Shown: positions 42,718 through 54,929 of the stretch, piece by piece | Numbering within the stretch: the stretch's first letter is position 1 | How the letters are laid out: each line of letters begins with the position of its first letter | Source: Daphnia carinata | Lineage: Eukaryota; Arthropoda; Branchiopoda; Diplostraca; Daphniidae | Assembly: GCF_022539665.2 (NCBI RefSeq) | Contig: NC_081339.1 | Span: forward strand, 9,235,367-9,299,366 | Length of the DNA: 64,000 bases | Reading direction: 5' to 3' | Made by a program: the position numbers and the translations under genes | Notes under the pieces: generated by a model | Told to the model about the DNA's origin: nothing | What the model saw: only the letters and a program-made list of their open reading frames with translations | Databases searched by the model: none

Positions 42718-45300
42718 TTGAACGCCGTTGTTTGATTTAGCGGAAGTTGTCAAATGCCAACCTCTCCACGTTTCAATGAGGCACCTATTAGCAAATAACC
42801 ACTGGTAGCTATAAATAAAAGGTTACTTGTTGAGTGCTTGACACCTGTGAATTTGGTATTTATTTTAGTTGATCAACAGTCCGTCCTCGCGTAGCTCTTC
42901 ACTTCGAAAATTGCAAATGGAGTGTGCCTGTGAAAATTGCAGTATGCAACTCAACGAATTCTTCATCTGTAAACATGAGAACATGTGTGATCTTCAAATT
43001 AAAAAAACGATTTTTTAAAAACGTAAACAGCCAAACGGTAAACCAAAATCACAAAGTATGTTGAGAAAGAACTGAAGCGGAAGTGTATATCCCTTACCTG
43101 GATGGGTTGGTAAAGTTAAACTCTGTTGATTGAGGATGGTGGAACTCGCTGCATGCCAACATCTGCACGTTTCAATGAGGAACCTGTTAATAAGTAACTA
43201 CTGAAAGCTTGAAATGAAACGTGACTTGTTGAATTCTTGGCACCTGTGAGTTTGTTGTTTCTTGTAGTCGATCAGCAGTCCATTCTGGCGTAGATCTTCA
43301 CTTTCAATGTTGCAAATGAACTTGGCCAGTGAAATTTGCAGAATGCAAATCAATGAATGCCTCATCTGTAAACGTGAGAAAATTTGCGATCTTCAAAGAA
43401 GTCACTATGTCTTTGTGTAAACGCATACAACAGCCAATTGGTAAACAGAAGCACCACAACACTTTAAAATGGAACTGAAGTGGAAATGCAGAGCCCTTTA
43501 CCTGAAATGTGTCGAAAAAGTTGCACACCATAGGTTGAGAATGGTAGGACTTGTTGAACCTCAAAATCTGCCCATATCAATGAGGTTTCTAATTACAAAT
43601 GAACACTGAAACGCTTACGTCAAACGTGACTAATTGAGTGCTGTCTACCTATGCCGATGACATTTCTTTTAGTGGACCAGCAATCCATCCTAACATTGCT
43701 TTTCCCTCTCGGAGTTGCAAATGAAGCGTGTCTCCTAAATTTGGAGATTGCAATTCAAGGGAATGCTTCACCTATAAACGGGAAAATTGGAGGTTTTTAG
43801 ATGAAGCCACTGTCTGTTGGTAAATTAAAACAGCAAAGCAGTGGAAGAAAACATAAACGCACGTTAAAATAGATCTGAAGGTAAAAATGCTCAGCCCTTT
43901 CATCTGGAAGGTGTTGGAAAAGACTGAATTCCGTTGGTTTATTAGGGTATTACTTGTTGATTGCTTAAACGTGCATGTTTGAATCAGCTACCTGTTGACG
44001 AATAACCCCTGAGAGCTTCAAGTCATACGTGACTGTATTAGTGCTTTGCACCTGTGAGTCTCACATTTGTTGTAGTTTAGTAGGAGTTTAGTTTAGTTTT
44101 GGCACCCTTTTCGCAAGCCCAGACGTCAAGGAAAACCCATAACTGTTATCACCTGGTTAAAAACTGTTATTACCTGGTTGTAAACGCGTTCTAAAATATT
44201 GGCTTAAAGAAATCGGTAACTCTGGTCAGTTAACAGCTGAGAATACAGAGCTCTTTCGCCTGGAAGATATTGAAAAAAATGAGCGCAGTTGGTTAAGTGT
44301 GGCGGAATTTGTTGAATGCCCGCTTCAATGCGGCACCTGTTGACAAAAAACCACTGAAAGCTTGTTTGAATGTTTAATACCTGAGCGTTTGGCATATCTT
44401 TTTATCGGACAACAATCCATCGTTGCGTATTACTTCACTTTCAAAGTTGCAAATGAAGTGGGCCTGAGAAATGTGCAAAATGCAACTCAAGTAATACTTC
44501 ACCTGTAATTAGAAAATTTGTGTGATTCAGATGAAGCCACACTATCTTTTTGTGAACGTAAACAGTAGTCTATTGCTTACCATACCATACCAACACCTGT
44601 TGAAGGAGAACTGAAGTGGAAGTGCAGAGCTCGTTCACCTGAAATGGGTTGACAAAGTTCAACACTGTTTGTTGAGGACGGTGGTTCCTTTTGAATGCTA
44701 ATATGTGCAGGTTTGAGGTACCTGTTGAAAAATAAATGTTGAATACCTTAAGCCAAACATGTCTTGTTAAACTTTATGTAAAAGATTACTATCGTGCACC
44801 AGTAGTGCAGAGCACCTATCAGGTGACATTGCCTTTTGTTGATCAAATGTGAGTGAAAGAAATTTGTAATCTTCAGGTGATGCCATTGCTGTTCTGGAAT
44901 GTACGCAACAGTCAATTAGTCAACACAAATATTAACACATCTAAAAATTCAACTGAATTAGAAATGCCAAGCCTGTTCAACTGGACAATGTTGAAAAAGT
45001 TGAACAACGTTAACTTGAGGGTAATGGAACTTGTTGCAAGCTAATATCTGCAAATGAGTTATATAAATTTGAATGTAGGATGTTACCTGTTTAAATGAGC
45101 AGGAAAAAAACATTTTCTACTACAATACATCCAATGGTTGACTTTTGGGAGAGCTAAGAGACATCAAAAGAAACCACTGGCAACTGAATTATCCCATGTT
45201 TAAATGAAAATTATATTGAAACCAACAGAAATGTTGAATTTTGGAAAAAAATTGTGGTATAAGAAATCGCTTACCTTAGTTAAAATATGCAGCAGGACGT
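42718..45300. repeat. Diverged ~400-bp satellite array, block 1
   Basis: About six diverged units share a common order: AAAGTTNAANNCNGTTG, TTTCAATGAGGNACCTGTT, ACTGAAAGCTT, TTGTTGANTGCTTNNCACCTGTGAG, GATCAGCAGTCCATCC, TTCACTTTCAAAGTTGCAAATGAAG, ATCTGTAAACNTGAGAAAATTTGTGATCTTCA. The CTGTGAG landmark falls at about 42840, 43240, 43640, 44040 and 44380, a period of 335-405. No ORF is conserved between units. The same unit order returns at 61240-64000. Confidence 0.85.
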
Positions 45301-45329
45301 TTTTGTCTACGTCGTTTGGTAGCTGAATT

Positions 45330-45830
45330 TCGTCTGACGTCAATGTGTCAATGATGGTGGAAATGGATTGCTAAAATGCGGAATGGAAATGACTAATAAA
45401 AGGAAAAACATAAAATGGGAAAACGTTAAGCTGAGCCGTAGGCAGGTCGAACCTTTTTTCAGGTAGTCGAACCTTTTTCAGGTAGTCGAACCTTTTTTCA
45501 GGTAGTCGAACCTTTTTCCAGGTAGAAAAAAAACACGTGATGTCAATACGACCAATGATAAAACGGATGGCAAAAGGGAAGGAAAAGGTTAAGCTTTGCC
45601 AAAGGCAGTTTGAACCTTTTTCAGGTAGTCGTACCTTTTTCCAGGTATAAAAAATTACGTGACTGAACACGAACCAATCACTGCGTGCGCACGCCGTTAG
45701 GTTTTTCGGACAAACACACAGACAGATACACAAACAAACTCCTCCCACAAATAGACCTTTGGCTTTTATAAAGAGAGTAGACTAGTATATGGCGGCCCGT
45801 CCCAGGACGGTAATATGTAAGGTCTAGTTT
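45330..45830. repeat. TCGAACC minisatellite with CTAG-flanked hairpin, block 1
   Basis: Four copies of TCGAACCTTTTTCAGGTAG lie at 45441-45525 and two more at 45605-45640, separated by a CACGTGATGTCAATACGACC spacer. Then comes a perfect 14-base palindrome, CCGTCCCAGGACGG (about 45800-45813). CTAG lies about 11 bases before and about 13 bases after it. A hairpin followed by CTAG-T resembles a Helitron 3' end, but the signal is symmetric and could be read either way. A second copy is at 59850-60500. Confidence 0.75.
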
Positions 45831-46233
45831 AAGTGTCTACTGTATTATACTCTATATTTCAGCGATATATGTTTGCCCTATATTATTTTCTCGACCAATT
45901 TTTCTCGTGCAACTACGACGGTGGTCGAACCATTTTTCCGCAGTAGAATGTCAGACAGATTTCCATTCGCACTAATGGTGGAAGAAGGGGGAAACTGGAA
46001 CAAAGGTCAAACCGTTTAGCAGGTGGTCGAACATTTTTGGAGCTGAAAAGAACGAAATTACTTATTCACGTATTTATTCAGATGCCGTGTGCGTCTACCG
46101 CTTGTTTCCTCAAACAAAATAAAAAGACTATTCACGGTTGAGCGCCTTTGGGAACTGCCCCCAAGGCCCTGCCCGTGCTCCTTATTTGGTCCGTAGACCC
46201 AGGCGGAAGTTATTTCCTGTTTGTGGTGGTTGT
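45831..46233. other. Helitron 3' flank, noncoding
   Basis: Between the hairpin and the helicase end. Two further diverged GTCGAACCATTTTT-like motifs occur. If the Helitron ends at the hairpin, this is its 3' untranslated part. Confidence 0.4.
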
Positions 46234-46978
46234 CTATATCAATGGGTCGTCGATTTTTCGTTTTTTTGTTGCTTTACTACCGAAGGAGAACTTCCTTGTA
46301 AACAACGTTTTTCGTGAATATCTTGTGTTTCTCTTGTGTCGTAGAATGCGGAAGATTTCAAAGCAGCTTGCCTTGTTTCTCAGTTTCTTCGCATTGAACC
46401 TTGACACCTTCTCTTGACGTCGCTCGGGAGAAGGCAACGTATAGCTGCCCGTTGGTGAAAACGGCTTTCGGAAGGTAAATGCCAACTCGCTCGAAGGTTG
46501 TCCCTGCGACTTGTTGATGGTCATGGCAAAAGCCACAAGCACAGGGAACTGTAACCTCTTGAGTTTGAATGGCAAGTCAGAGTCAGTGGGAGACATAGTC
46601 ATCCGTGGCAGAAAAACGTTGTGTCCTTTGTGTTTGTCCGGCCGCAATTTCTGCTACAATCAAGTTATCGCAGAGATCCTTGATGATGAGCCTCGTGCCG
46701 TTGCAAAGTCCCTGTCGCGAGTCGATGTTCTTTACAAGAAGGGCGATAGCTCCTATTTTCAGTTTGAGTTGGTGCGGAGGTAACCCAGACACGTTGAAGG
46801 TGTTCAAAATTTCCGGAGGGTAGTTGGAAATTTCTTCTGGGTCCTCTGAATCGATGGTGTCAATACTCTTGCAGACTTTCAGCGTACCAGGCATCTCTCC
46901 TATAATGTTGTCGTTGATTCTGAGACAATCTTCGTTCTTGGGGCATAAGATAGCTCTGTTACAAATTTGTTCTGTCAC
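46234..46978 (-). pseudogene. Helitron helicase C-terminal part
   Basis: 46978-46583 begins MTEQICNRAILCPKNEDCLR and includes PHQLKLKIGAIALLVKNIDS and CNGTRLIIKDL, the conserved end of Pif1-like Helitron helicases. The next frame (46647-46234) continues with RMTMSPTDSDLPFKLKRLQF, then the last helicase motif FAMTINKSQGQ. The two overlap out of phase by about 65 bases, a single-base shift. ATP-driven unwinding would need both parts joined to the preceding frame. Confidence 0.8.
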
Positions 46979-47083
46979 GCCTTCGTTTAAGAGATCTGAT
47001 GGGTTACCGAATACGTGTTCTATTAAATTCGTTTGAATATTGAGAAAATCTTTCGGGATTTCGATGAGTTCTGGGTCGTTCAG

Positions 47084-49204
47084 TCACGGTGTTTGTGCCA
47101 AAGTTCCGTTTCCGAGTTTAATGAGCCAATCGGCAAAATCTTGGCTACCGGCTTCAGTGCGCATGTTCTGCACTAACCGAAGCTGTCGGAAAAGATTCCA
47201 TGTCGTGTTGTTGATGATGGCTGCTTCCGTGACTTTGACTCTGTTTCCGTGTCCGACAACGGGCAAGCACTGTCTAAAATCCCCGCCGAGTAAAAGAACT
47301 TTACCACCGTAGGGATCTACCCTATTCTTCGTTACAGTTTGGAATAGATGATTGATCGCGTCGAGAGCGTGGCTGGTTTTCATTGTAGCTTCGTCAGAAA
47401 TTATGAGACTGGCGTTCCTAATCATTTGCGCACTGTAGCTTCCTTCTTCGATTTTCAATCTTGTCGTCTCTGTTATTGGAGGGTAAATCTTGAACTGAGA
47501 ATGGTAAGTTGACCCGTCTAGCACCAAAGTCGACGCGATCCCTGTGGAAGCCACTGCGATGACATGTTTTCCTTCGCCTTGTTGAACGGTTATGAGGGTG
47601 TTGTAGAGAAAAGTCTTTACCGTTCCTCCAGGACCATCCAGGAAATACTGTCTCGGATGTAAGTTGTTGACATCGTTAACGGCAGTCATGATTTGATCAA
47701 AGGCCGCGCGTTGACCGTCGTTGAGTTGGGCCAGCATACGTTCGCCAATCAATCTCTTTTCTCTTTGAGTATTTGCGTTGTTATCTCCTATCTGATCATC
47801 GGCTAGTTGGCTTCGCAGATGGAAATCAGGGATAGGCAAGGAAAAATCTTCCATCGTCTGATTGTGGAGACGTAGCTTGTCCTGAATCCATTTAAACGTC
47901 AAGTGCTTGGCCACGTTGATTTCGAATCCACTTCGTATGAAGTCTTCCATCAGATGGTTCAGGTTGGTTTCAAAGAGATGCAGAGCGTCAGAGGGATTGC
48001 AGAAGATGCAAATGTCGACAAAGAGTTGTCTAAGCTGAAGAGGCATTTGAAATGTAGCCGCTTCTTCCATGGCTCTAACCCAAGCGAGGTCGTCTTCCAA
48101 CAAATTCAGTGCTATTGCTGCAGCTTTGAATGTAGGATGGAGAACTTGGTCGATGGTTCGCAGATCTCCGAAGCTCGTTGCGCCCTTGACGTTGATGAGA
48201 AGCAGCCGAAGGCAATACCTTTCCACTTGCCGGACGCCAACCGTGTATAGGCGGCCGATTATCTTCGCCCTTTTCGCCCGAGCTTTCCACGAACTGGTTT
48301 TCTTAACGAAAACGTAGTGGTGAGGTATTTCTCTGTAGAAATATTGACGTGCGTCTTCGTCGATGTGATTCAATTTGAAGTAAGCAGTCAGATTGGTATC
48401 TCTCGAGGCGGCATTGATCGCGGCTTGCATTTCGTTTCCCAGTTGGAAAAAGACGCGCTGTTCTCGCGGCAAATAGACGGCCAGGCGATAGATGGCGTGC
48501 GAACGATCGGAAATGGGAAACTTAAATATTCGCCAACAGGCTTCTGGGGCGCTGACGTACCGCGCATCAAGATGTGATGTTATTTCGTCCCACTCCACCC
48601 TCGGTTCGTCGCCGTCTATGAGCTGATATGTTCCAACTTTTTGATCCATTTTCAGGCAGTCATACCCTTTGTAGACGTACTTAAAGATGAACTTGACACT
48701 GACAATGGAAGCGCAATATTCGAGATTGATGTGGGAATCAAACTTGAGCAACAACCAAGGATTATAGGAAACTACCCATCTATTGTCCACTTTGAAACCT
48801 GTCTGTCCTCGCTTCAAGTAATGTACAACTCCCGTATCTCTTCGTCTATAAGTGGGATAACCGTTGTCGTTGACGATGGTCTCTTGGCTGTGTGGCTTTG
48901 GGAAAGATTTTGAGCATTGGCCGCTGTCCATGCAAGGAGACGCTTTGTTGCTTAACCCACATGGACCGTGAATCATGTGAGCCATGACGATTTTGTACAG
49001 TTTCGGATGCGTTGTTCTGTCCGGAATTTCTGCGTATATGGTTGCATCCACATCTTCTGCTGTAGCGGGTGCGTCACGCTCATCGATCCAAATCAGCATG
49101 TGGCAGTGGGGCAATCCGCGCTTTTGAAATTCAACAACGTGTATCCTTGCAGTCGCAAATCCCAGCACCTGGCGCTTTTCAATATCGTTGACCAACTCAA
49201 TCAT
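47084..49204 (-). pseudogene. Helitron Rep-helicase with altered Walker A
   Basis: A 706-residue open frame. The N-terminus has the HUH nuclease motif FQKRGLPHCHMLIW (about residues 27-40), which nicks DNA through a downstream Tyr. After about 300 residues of linker the helicase begins (LNDGQRAAFDQIM). Its Walker A reads GPGGTVKT (complement of 47620-47645) instead of the family GPGGTGKT, replacing a P-loop glycine. ASTGIAS and ISDEATM (Walker B-like) follow, then LLGGDFRQCLPV. The frame stops at GNGTLAQTP. The upstream N-domain is in another frame. The P-loop change and broken frames make it inactive by inference. Confidence 0.88.
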
Positions 49205-49366
49205 CTTTTGTCGAAATACTCTTGCGACTATATCGGACCGATCAGACGACGTCAGATGACCGGGAATGTTGGTCGTGATCTCCCTCCACTTGGGGTTTCA
49301 GGTGAACGTCAAGAAAAATACAGGTTTGCTAAATTTCCCGCCTATAGCCATTGCATCTTGGTATGC

Positions 49367-50914
49367 TTACTTCATAGCTCTTGGACTTCCGATGAAACTC
49401 GATGGGAGAACGTGAAAAGACCCGACCGTAAAGTTTTCTTTTTCTGCCCGATTGTTTATGTAGGCCAAGAGGCCGTCGTATTGAGCCACGCGAAGTTCTG
49501 CTTGATGTTCGCGGATGTACTTAACACGGTTGGCTTCAATTTTCACGTAAGAATCTACCATCCATTGCTGAGTGAGTGGTCCACCGTCCAAGACGTTATT
49601 GAAATAATCCCTAATCGAAATCAGAAAACTGAAAAATTCGCACTGCGTCACCCTCTTTCGCCTTCCTCCACCACGATTCAATCGCTGTGGGTCATTTTCG
49701 TCGTCATCAATTTGCTCCTCTGGTTCTGGATCTGGTTCCTCCACTGAACGGTAGTCACCAGCAAAGGTTTCTACGGGTAAATTTTCCAGCTGCAGTATTT
49801 CGTTGAGCCTTTGGAAATTGAATTCTTCTTCTTCATTCTGATCCAAGGCTCTCGCAGCTGTTTTTTCTCTTTCACGACGTGTAGTGCTGCTATAGGGCAT
49901 GTTAATATGCCAACCGTCGTCCCCGTTGGGGAAAAGCAAGGGGTAAGTCATGGGGTCGCACATGGGTTGTTGTGTGTCGATTTGTATGAATTTTCTCCCC
50001 ATGACTGGGATGAAGAGATGTCCCCGAATATCTCTCTTGGCTGGCGGTTCACCGTTTGAGCTTTTGAAAATTACAGCGATCTCGTTTGTCATCGGGCTGT
50101 TGTAGCGGCTTTGGTCGAGATTTCTTCGATCACTGCTGATGATCATACCCACTGTTTGATGCGGGATATTCTCATGTTGGGCTCGGTGGTACTCTTCTTC
50201 AAGCACTTGGCGCATTATCTTATAAATGGCTGCATAGGGATTCTTTTCTCGGAGCATTGCGTCTAATTCCGTCATCAAGTTCCTACAGCACCCTGCATTT
50301 GATGTGAAATGGGCTCTGAACTCGATGGCCTGAGCAGCGTCCATGAAATAAAGATCCGCGTACTTGGGATTGCTGGTATTGGTACCGACGGTTGTGGTGT
50401 TGTGGTATATTTGACCGTGGATTCTAAAACAATAGGGTCCACGCCCTGGTGGTGATGAAATGTTGGCTCCCAACGATGCAAAAGCGTGAGCACTGTTGTA
50501 GCTGCGAATCTTGGTCATGAACGCTTTTGCCTTTGGATGGTCGTTCTGCAACAATTTAGCCAGTGGTTGAGGACACGTTTTTGGAGGTCGGAGAATCACC
50601 TTGCCTTTACCGCAGCATTGGGTAAATTTCTTGTCTATTGGTTGCTCACCCTTGAATTGCATGGCATTACATTCTCCACATACAATATTCATTTCCCCGC
50701 ATTCATGCAATGGAACGCGCTCTTCAGAAACAAAGGATTTGCAAGCCGCACGATGAGTTCTTGGTACTCCCGCGCGGTTGCGGGCATGTAACAATTCTTC
50801 GCGGAAAGTGCGTTCCTCTTCTGTTTCCAAAGCCATAATCTCTACATGTTCCAATGCGTTACTTGCGCGAAGTAATTCTGCGTCTTCTTCTTTCTCATTA
50901 CGGAGTCTTTCCAT
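49367..50914 (-). pseudogene. Helitron N-terminal domain
   Basis: 515 residues. The Helitron-like N region shows a zinc cluster (CGEMNIVCGECNAMQFKGE, QCCGKG), NSAHAFASLGANI, GRGPYCFRIHGQIYH, then PLLFPNGDDGWHINMPYSST and FFSFLISIRDYFNN, typical of the segment just before Rep. It ends in LPSSFIGSPRAMK, the expected bridge to the Rep domain, then a stop. Rep resumes at 49204 in a different phase about 160 bases on; the bridging segment can be read in a third frame. Confidence 0.82.
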
Positions 50915-50994
50915 CCGTAGACGACTTTCGTGTCGTCTTTCTTCTTTTTCTTCTTCAATCTCTGAGGCTCTGTAGGTGGCAGTCTGTTCTCTGT

Positions 50995-51606
50995 TTAATT
51001 CCGCCGTGCTTCAGCCTCTTCTTGCGTTTCTTCGTTGAGATACCTTTGATGACGCAATCGATCCAACGTTGCCCGTGAAAATGTCCCTTCTGCTGTGTCT
51101 TGGTCACGTTGCAGTTGATGTCGCAAGTTATCTTCGATCAATCTTACCGTTCTCTCTTCAACCGTTTCACCTATGCGCAGAGTTTGCTGCCGTTTGGCTT
51201 GCTCACGTAGCCTTGCACGTTTTTCTTCTTCGTTTTCTTCTTCACGCAGAGCTTGCTGTCGCAATGCTTGCTCTCGTAGCCTATTTTGTTTCACTTCTTC
51301 GGATTCATTAGATCTACTCTCTCCACGTCTTTCGGCCTCAACGTTTAGCCGTACTTGCCTATCTGTTTCGTTTTTGGTTCGTAGTCTCTTTCCTTTTTTA
51401 TCTTCGTCATTTCTGCAGTCCAGATCTTCTTGATTCAGACTCCGTTTTTTATCATCACGGAGGTATTTAGCCCTGGCTCTTTTGTCTTCTAAACATTTTC
51501 CGTTGGGCTCTGCAGCTTCTTGAGCTCTTTTTTCTCTTCGCTTTCTGTTTTTCTCCTCCTTTTCGGCGTCGGTAAGTTGTCGGCGTGGTGGCATCTCTAT
51601 TACCAT
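50995..51606 (-). CDS. Arg/Glu-rich repeat ORF upstream of Helitron N-domain
   Basis: 203 residues, starting MVIEMPPRRQLTDAEKEEKN. It is almost entirely charged, with repeats of the form RLREQAxRQQxLRxxExxEEx (three to four copies). They resemble the 23-residue (STPR-like) DNA-binding repeats sometimes fused to Helitron transposases. It is out of phase with the 50914 frame by a small gap, so it was probably once the N-terminus of the same protein. A long coiled coil or DNA-contacting helix is likely. Confidence 0.6.
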   Translation of the reverse strand: MVIEMPPRRQLTDAEKEEKNRKRREKRAQEAAEPNGKCLEDKRARAKYLRDDKKRSLNQEDLDCRNDEDKKGKRLRTKNETDRQVRLNVEAERRGESRSNESEEVKQNRLREQALRQQALREEENEEEKRARLREQAKRQQTLRIGETVEERTVRLIEDNLRHQLQRDQDTAEGTFSRATLDRLRHQRYLNEETQEEAEARRN

Positions 51607-52229
51607 ATATTTTGGGGTTTCTTAATAGTTGATCACAGAGGGAATTGGGAGGTCCACACAAACAATAGCGCAAATAATAGCAACAATCATTAATAAATCC
51701 AACGGTTCTACGACACGCCACTGTTCCAGATAGTTGCTCAATGTCGTATCCGAGTGCTTATACCTTATTAAGTTGCTGGTCGAAATATGTAACGCTATGT
51801 CTCCGGTACTGAAGAACTGTTGTTAAGTCACAAGTTCTTCTTTTTCTCGGCTTTACTTAATCTTTCGTCTCAGAGCGTAGCTAACTACGAACCTTCTATG
51901 CATAGAAACTGTATTCCACAATGACATAGAAAAGACCCTCAAATCAGCTTAGTTTATTCCGTGCTGGGTTTAATTCAACAACTTTGTGGTACTGGGACGA
52001 TGAGTTTCGGGAATGCTTACTTACTTGAATATTGAAGTGCAGCTGTTATTGCAGTTGGTCGGTAGTATGCGTCACGGAAGAATTTCGTAGTTTCAGTCTA
52101 GATGAACTCGACGTATTTCTGGTCAAAAGAAAAAATAATCAGAAAAAGGAAAATTCATTAAAATCTTGGATTGCACAATCATTCAACACAATAAGTAGTT
52201 TTAGCCATAAAAGAGTTAACTGAGCATTT
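51607..52229. other. Helitron 5' flank, no gene recognised
   Basis: AT-rich sequence upstream of the Helitron ORFs. No clear 5'-TC terminus can be assigned from one copy. Confidence 0.4.
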
Positions 52230-53610
52230 TTTAAATGAAGTACTTTCATTAGAAAACCTAAATTGATTATTTGGAAGGTGGAACATGGAACGGTCAAACA
52301 AAACCTTGAGACGCAGTCAATCTTTCTATAAGAAAAATCAATCACAAAATAAATATGTTAACAGATGTTGGAATACTACTCCCTAATTAGAATACAGAAA
52401 TTGTGGTAATCAAAGTTGTAATATTGCTGCCTCTTCTCTAAAACTTGGAACGCAGTCAGACCTAAAAACAAACCATTACACTTTAAGAAATATTGTACGC
52501 AGTCAATCTATATTCTACACATTTTCTCAAAAAATAGTCTGCGTTCCAACTTCTTTTTTAACAATACACTTTTGAACAACTAAATAGATTGCTGTGGAGG
52601 TAAAACTTGGAATGTTCCCTGAAAATCTTGGAACACAGTAACTTGCTGTTAAAAAAGTCAACGACAGAAAAAAAATTGTTTGAAATGTTGGAAAACACAT
52701 TTCATTGTAATACACATGTTATCCAGATGCAATTTATTTTGCAATGAGTAGATGAACTCATCCCTAATTGAAATACAGGAATTGTCCTATTCAAAGTTTT
52801 AACATTACTGTCTCCCCTCCAAAATCTGGAATGCAGTCAGGGTTCAAAACAAACTATTACACTTTAAGAAATGTTGTGCGCAGTAAATTTTTATGATACA
52901 TATATCCTCCACTAATAGTCTGCGTTCCAACACCGTTTTGAACAATTCACTTTTGAAAAACTAAATGGCTTGCTGTGAAGGTAAAACTTGGAATGTTCCC
53001 TAAAAATTTTGGAACACAGTCAACTTGCTGTTACCAAAGTCAACGACAGAAAGAAAAATTCTTTGAAATGTTGGAAAAAACCTATTTTATTGTAAAGCAC
53101 ATGTTTTCCAGATGCAATTTATTTTGCAATGATTGGATGAAGCAATCCTCGTAGGAAAATTGAATTCATTCTTGGGAAATTGAAATATAGACTGGCTGCA
53201 CAAAACCTTGGAACGCAATAAATCTTTCTATTAGAAATATCAGTCAAAATATGAATGTGTTCCCAGATGATGAGAAGCTGCTCCCTAATTGAAATACAGG
53301 AATTGTTCAATTCAAAATTTTAACATTGCTGTCTCCCCTCCAAAGTCTGGAACGCAGTCAGGGTTAAAAACAAACCATTACAATTTAAGAAATGTTGTAC
53401 GCAGTCAATTTTTATGCTACACATATCCTCCGCAAATAGTATGCGTTCCAACATCTTTTTGAACAATTCACTTTTGAAAACCTAAATAGATTGATTTGAA
53501 AGCGAAACATTGTTTTTTTGTAAAGATGGAACATGGAAGTGCTCACTTACAATCTTGGGAGCACAATCGATTTTTCCTATTTGTATGAAAAAAATATTCC
53601 ATTTACGATT
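52230..53610. repeat. Diverged ~380-520-bp tandem repeat
   Basis: Three units with landmarks TCCCTAATTGAAATACAGGAATTG (about 52380, 52761 and 53282), TGGAACGCAGTCAGGG, AGTNTGCGTTCCAAC, AACTTGGAATGTTCCCT and CAGATGCAATTTATTTTGC. Unit 3 is truncated. GGAACGCAGTCA and its complement TGCGTTCCAAC both recur inside each unit, so each unit can fold back on itself. Unrelated to the 400-bp satellite. Confidence 0.8.
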
Positions 53611-54066
53611 TCTTTGTTTAATTGTAAGATGTTAGCCACATTTCGCTAAATGTCACGTCATTTCAACTGGTAGAGCCTACATATTATATTATATATTACA
53701 CGCGTACACCAAATGAAAATACTTACTTTAAAGAAATTGTTTTTTTTTGGTTATTTGTTGCCGAGGTCGTCTAGTGGAGATAATCGGAAAAGCACTGGAA
53801 AATGCTGTTCAAAATGTATTAAAGGTTAATGTAATTGTTGAACCGTTTTCAATACGTTTTACGTTTTGGCTTGCTTAGATACGCCATCTTCCGATCGTTA
53901 ATTCAGTCACATTTTTTTTTTCGTGTGTTGTGAAATGAAAGCAAGGGACGGTCTTTAGTTGATCAACTCTACTCATTGCATTAGAAAATTGAACGTTACC
54001 AACGTTGTTTCTAGCCGCGTTGCATTTCCATTTCGATCAACCACACCAATTTCTTAAATACAAAGA
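53611..54066. other. Upstream region of the coiled-coil gene
   Basis: No ORF. AATACAAAGA immediately precedes the ATG at 54067. Promoter elements are not clear. Confidence 0.35.
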
Positions 54067-54835
54067 ATGGAGTCAGATGACGATAACGTAGATCAAGTTT
54101 TGTCGCAAATGCCTCTCGATTACGAAGAAGAAGTCGTAGTTTCTGTTCTTGAAACCATCATGGAGGAAGAAGAAAACGAAGAAAAGCAAGTTTCGATTGC
54201 TGCATTGAGGAAGGTTGCAAAATGTAGAGGGAGAAGTGGGCAAAGACAGTGAGCGTGATTTGGAAAGTAAGATGGAGCAGAGAATCGCAGAGAAAGAAAT
54301 AGGTCAAGCCAGTAATGATGGAGATGCAAATAATATGGAAAAGAGAAATGTAGAGGAGGAAACAGATAAGCACACTGACGAAGAAGATAATAGTATGATG
54401 GAAAAGGAGTTGTATGAGAAGAAGAGGAAAATCGATCGTGAAAGCCGAGAAATAGAACAAAAAGTGAGAGAAATTAAGGAGAAAAAAAACACCGAAGAAA
54501 AAAAAAGAAAAATAGCTGTGGCATTGCTACGATATCGCAAATATCCAGAGAACCAAGCCATACAATTAATGAAGGAAATGGGGAAGAGATTAGCGGAAGC
54601 GAAAGCTGTTGCGAAACAGTAAATATGCATAAATTCATGTTTCGTTGTCGCATATTTTTTTAGTTGAAGCCTTATATTCTAAATCGTAATTACCATTCTT
54701 TCCTAGGGCTTACATGCACGCATCAGCTATGGAGACGATGGTGAGCTTGGCACGGCAACAGGTACATTTGCTCACATGCAGGAGGGTGGAACTCGAACAA
54801 ATACACGAAAAAAATGAAAAACCTGAAACCAAATG
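54067..54835 (+). CDS. Small spliced acidic coiled-coil gene
   Basis: 54067-54249 starts MESDDDNVDQVLSQMPLDYE and is strongly acidic. 54215-54622, one base out of phase, continues with a Glu/Lys-rich coiled coil (KIDRESREIEQKVREIKEKK) and ALLRYRKYPENQAIQLMKEM. A donor GTAAAT at about 54620 and an acceptor TTTCCTAG before GCTTACATGCACGCA (about 54706) join it to an exon ending HEKNEKPETK, stop at about 54835. AATAAA lies at about 54879. The final exon follows in phase, so the gene was recently functional. The frame change near 54225 is a shift or a missed tiny intron. The family is not recognised. It could be a transposon accessory gene, given its surroundings. Confidence 0.45.
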
Positions 54836-54929
54836 ATAAACGAAGGCGGTTCTTCGAATACGGTAGTTGGTTGTAACAATAAACATGATTGAGAGAACAT
54901 TAAACGTTCGTTTCTTACTTGCATCGTTT

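Larger units (their letters stand above)
46234..51606 (-). mobile_element. Autonomous-type Helitron, decayed
   Basis: Minus-strand frames in order encode a charged N-terminal ORF (51606-50995), a Helitron-like N domain with Cys clusters (50914-49367), the HUH Rep nuclease and Pif1-type helicase (49204-47084), and the helicase C-terminus (46978-46583 and 46647-46234). Helitrons transpose by rolling-circle replication without target duplication. At least four frame breaks separate the parts, so this copy is not expected to be active. True termini are unproven: the left may be the CTAG/hairpin near 45785-45830 and the right lies beyond 51606. Confidence 0.85.

Noticed and set aside
45371-45748. 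125-codon minus ORF and the similar 60141-60437 ORF
   Set aside because: They translate the TCGAACC minisatellite (KKVRLPEKRFDYL repeats). The open frame follows from the repeat period and not from coding constraint.
46148-46417. Plus-strand membrane-like ORF of 89 codons
   Set aside because: Antisense of the Helitron helicase tail; its hydrophobic look reflects charged codons read on the other strand.
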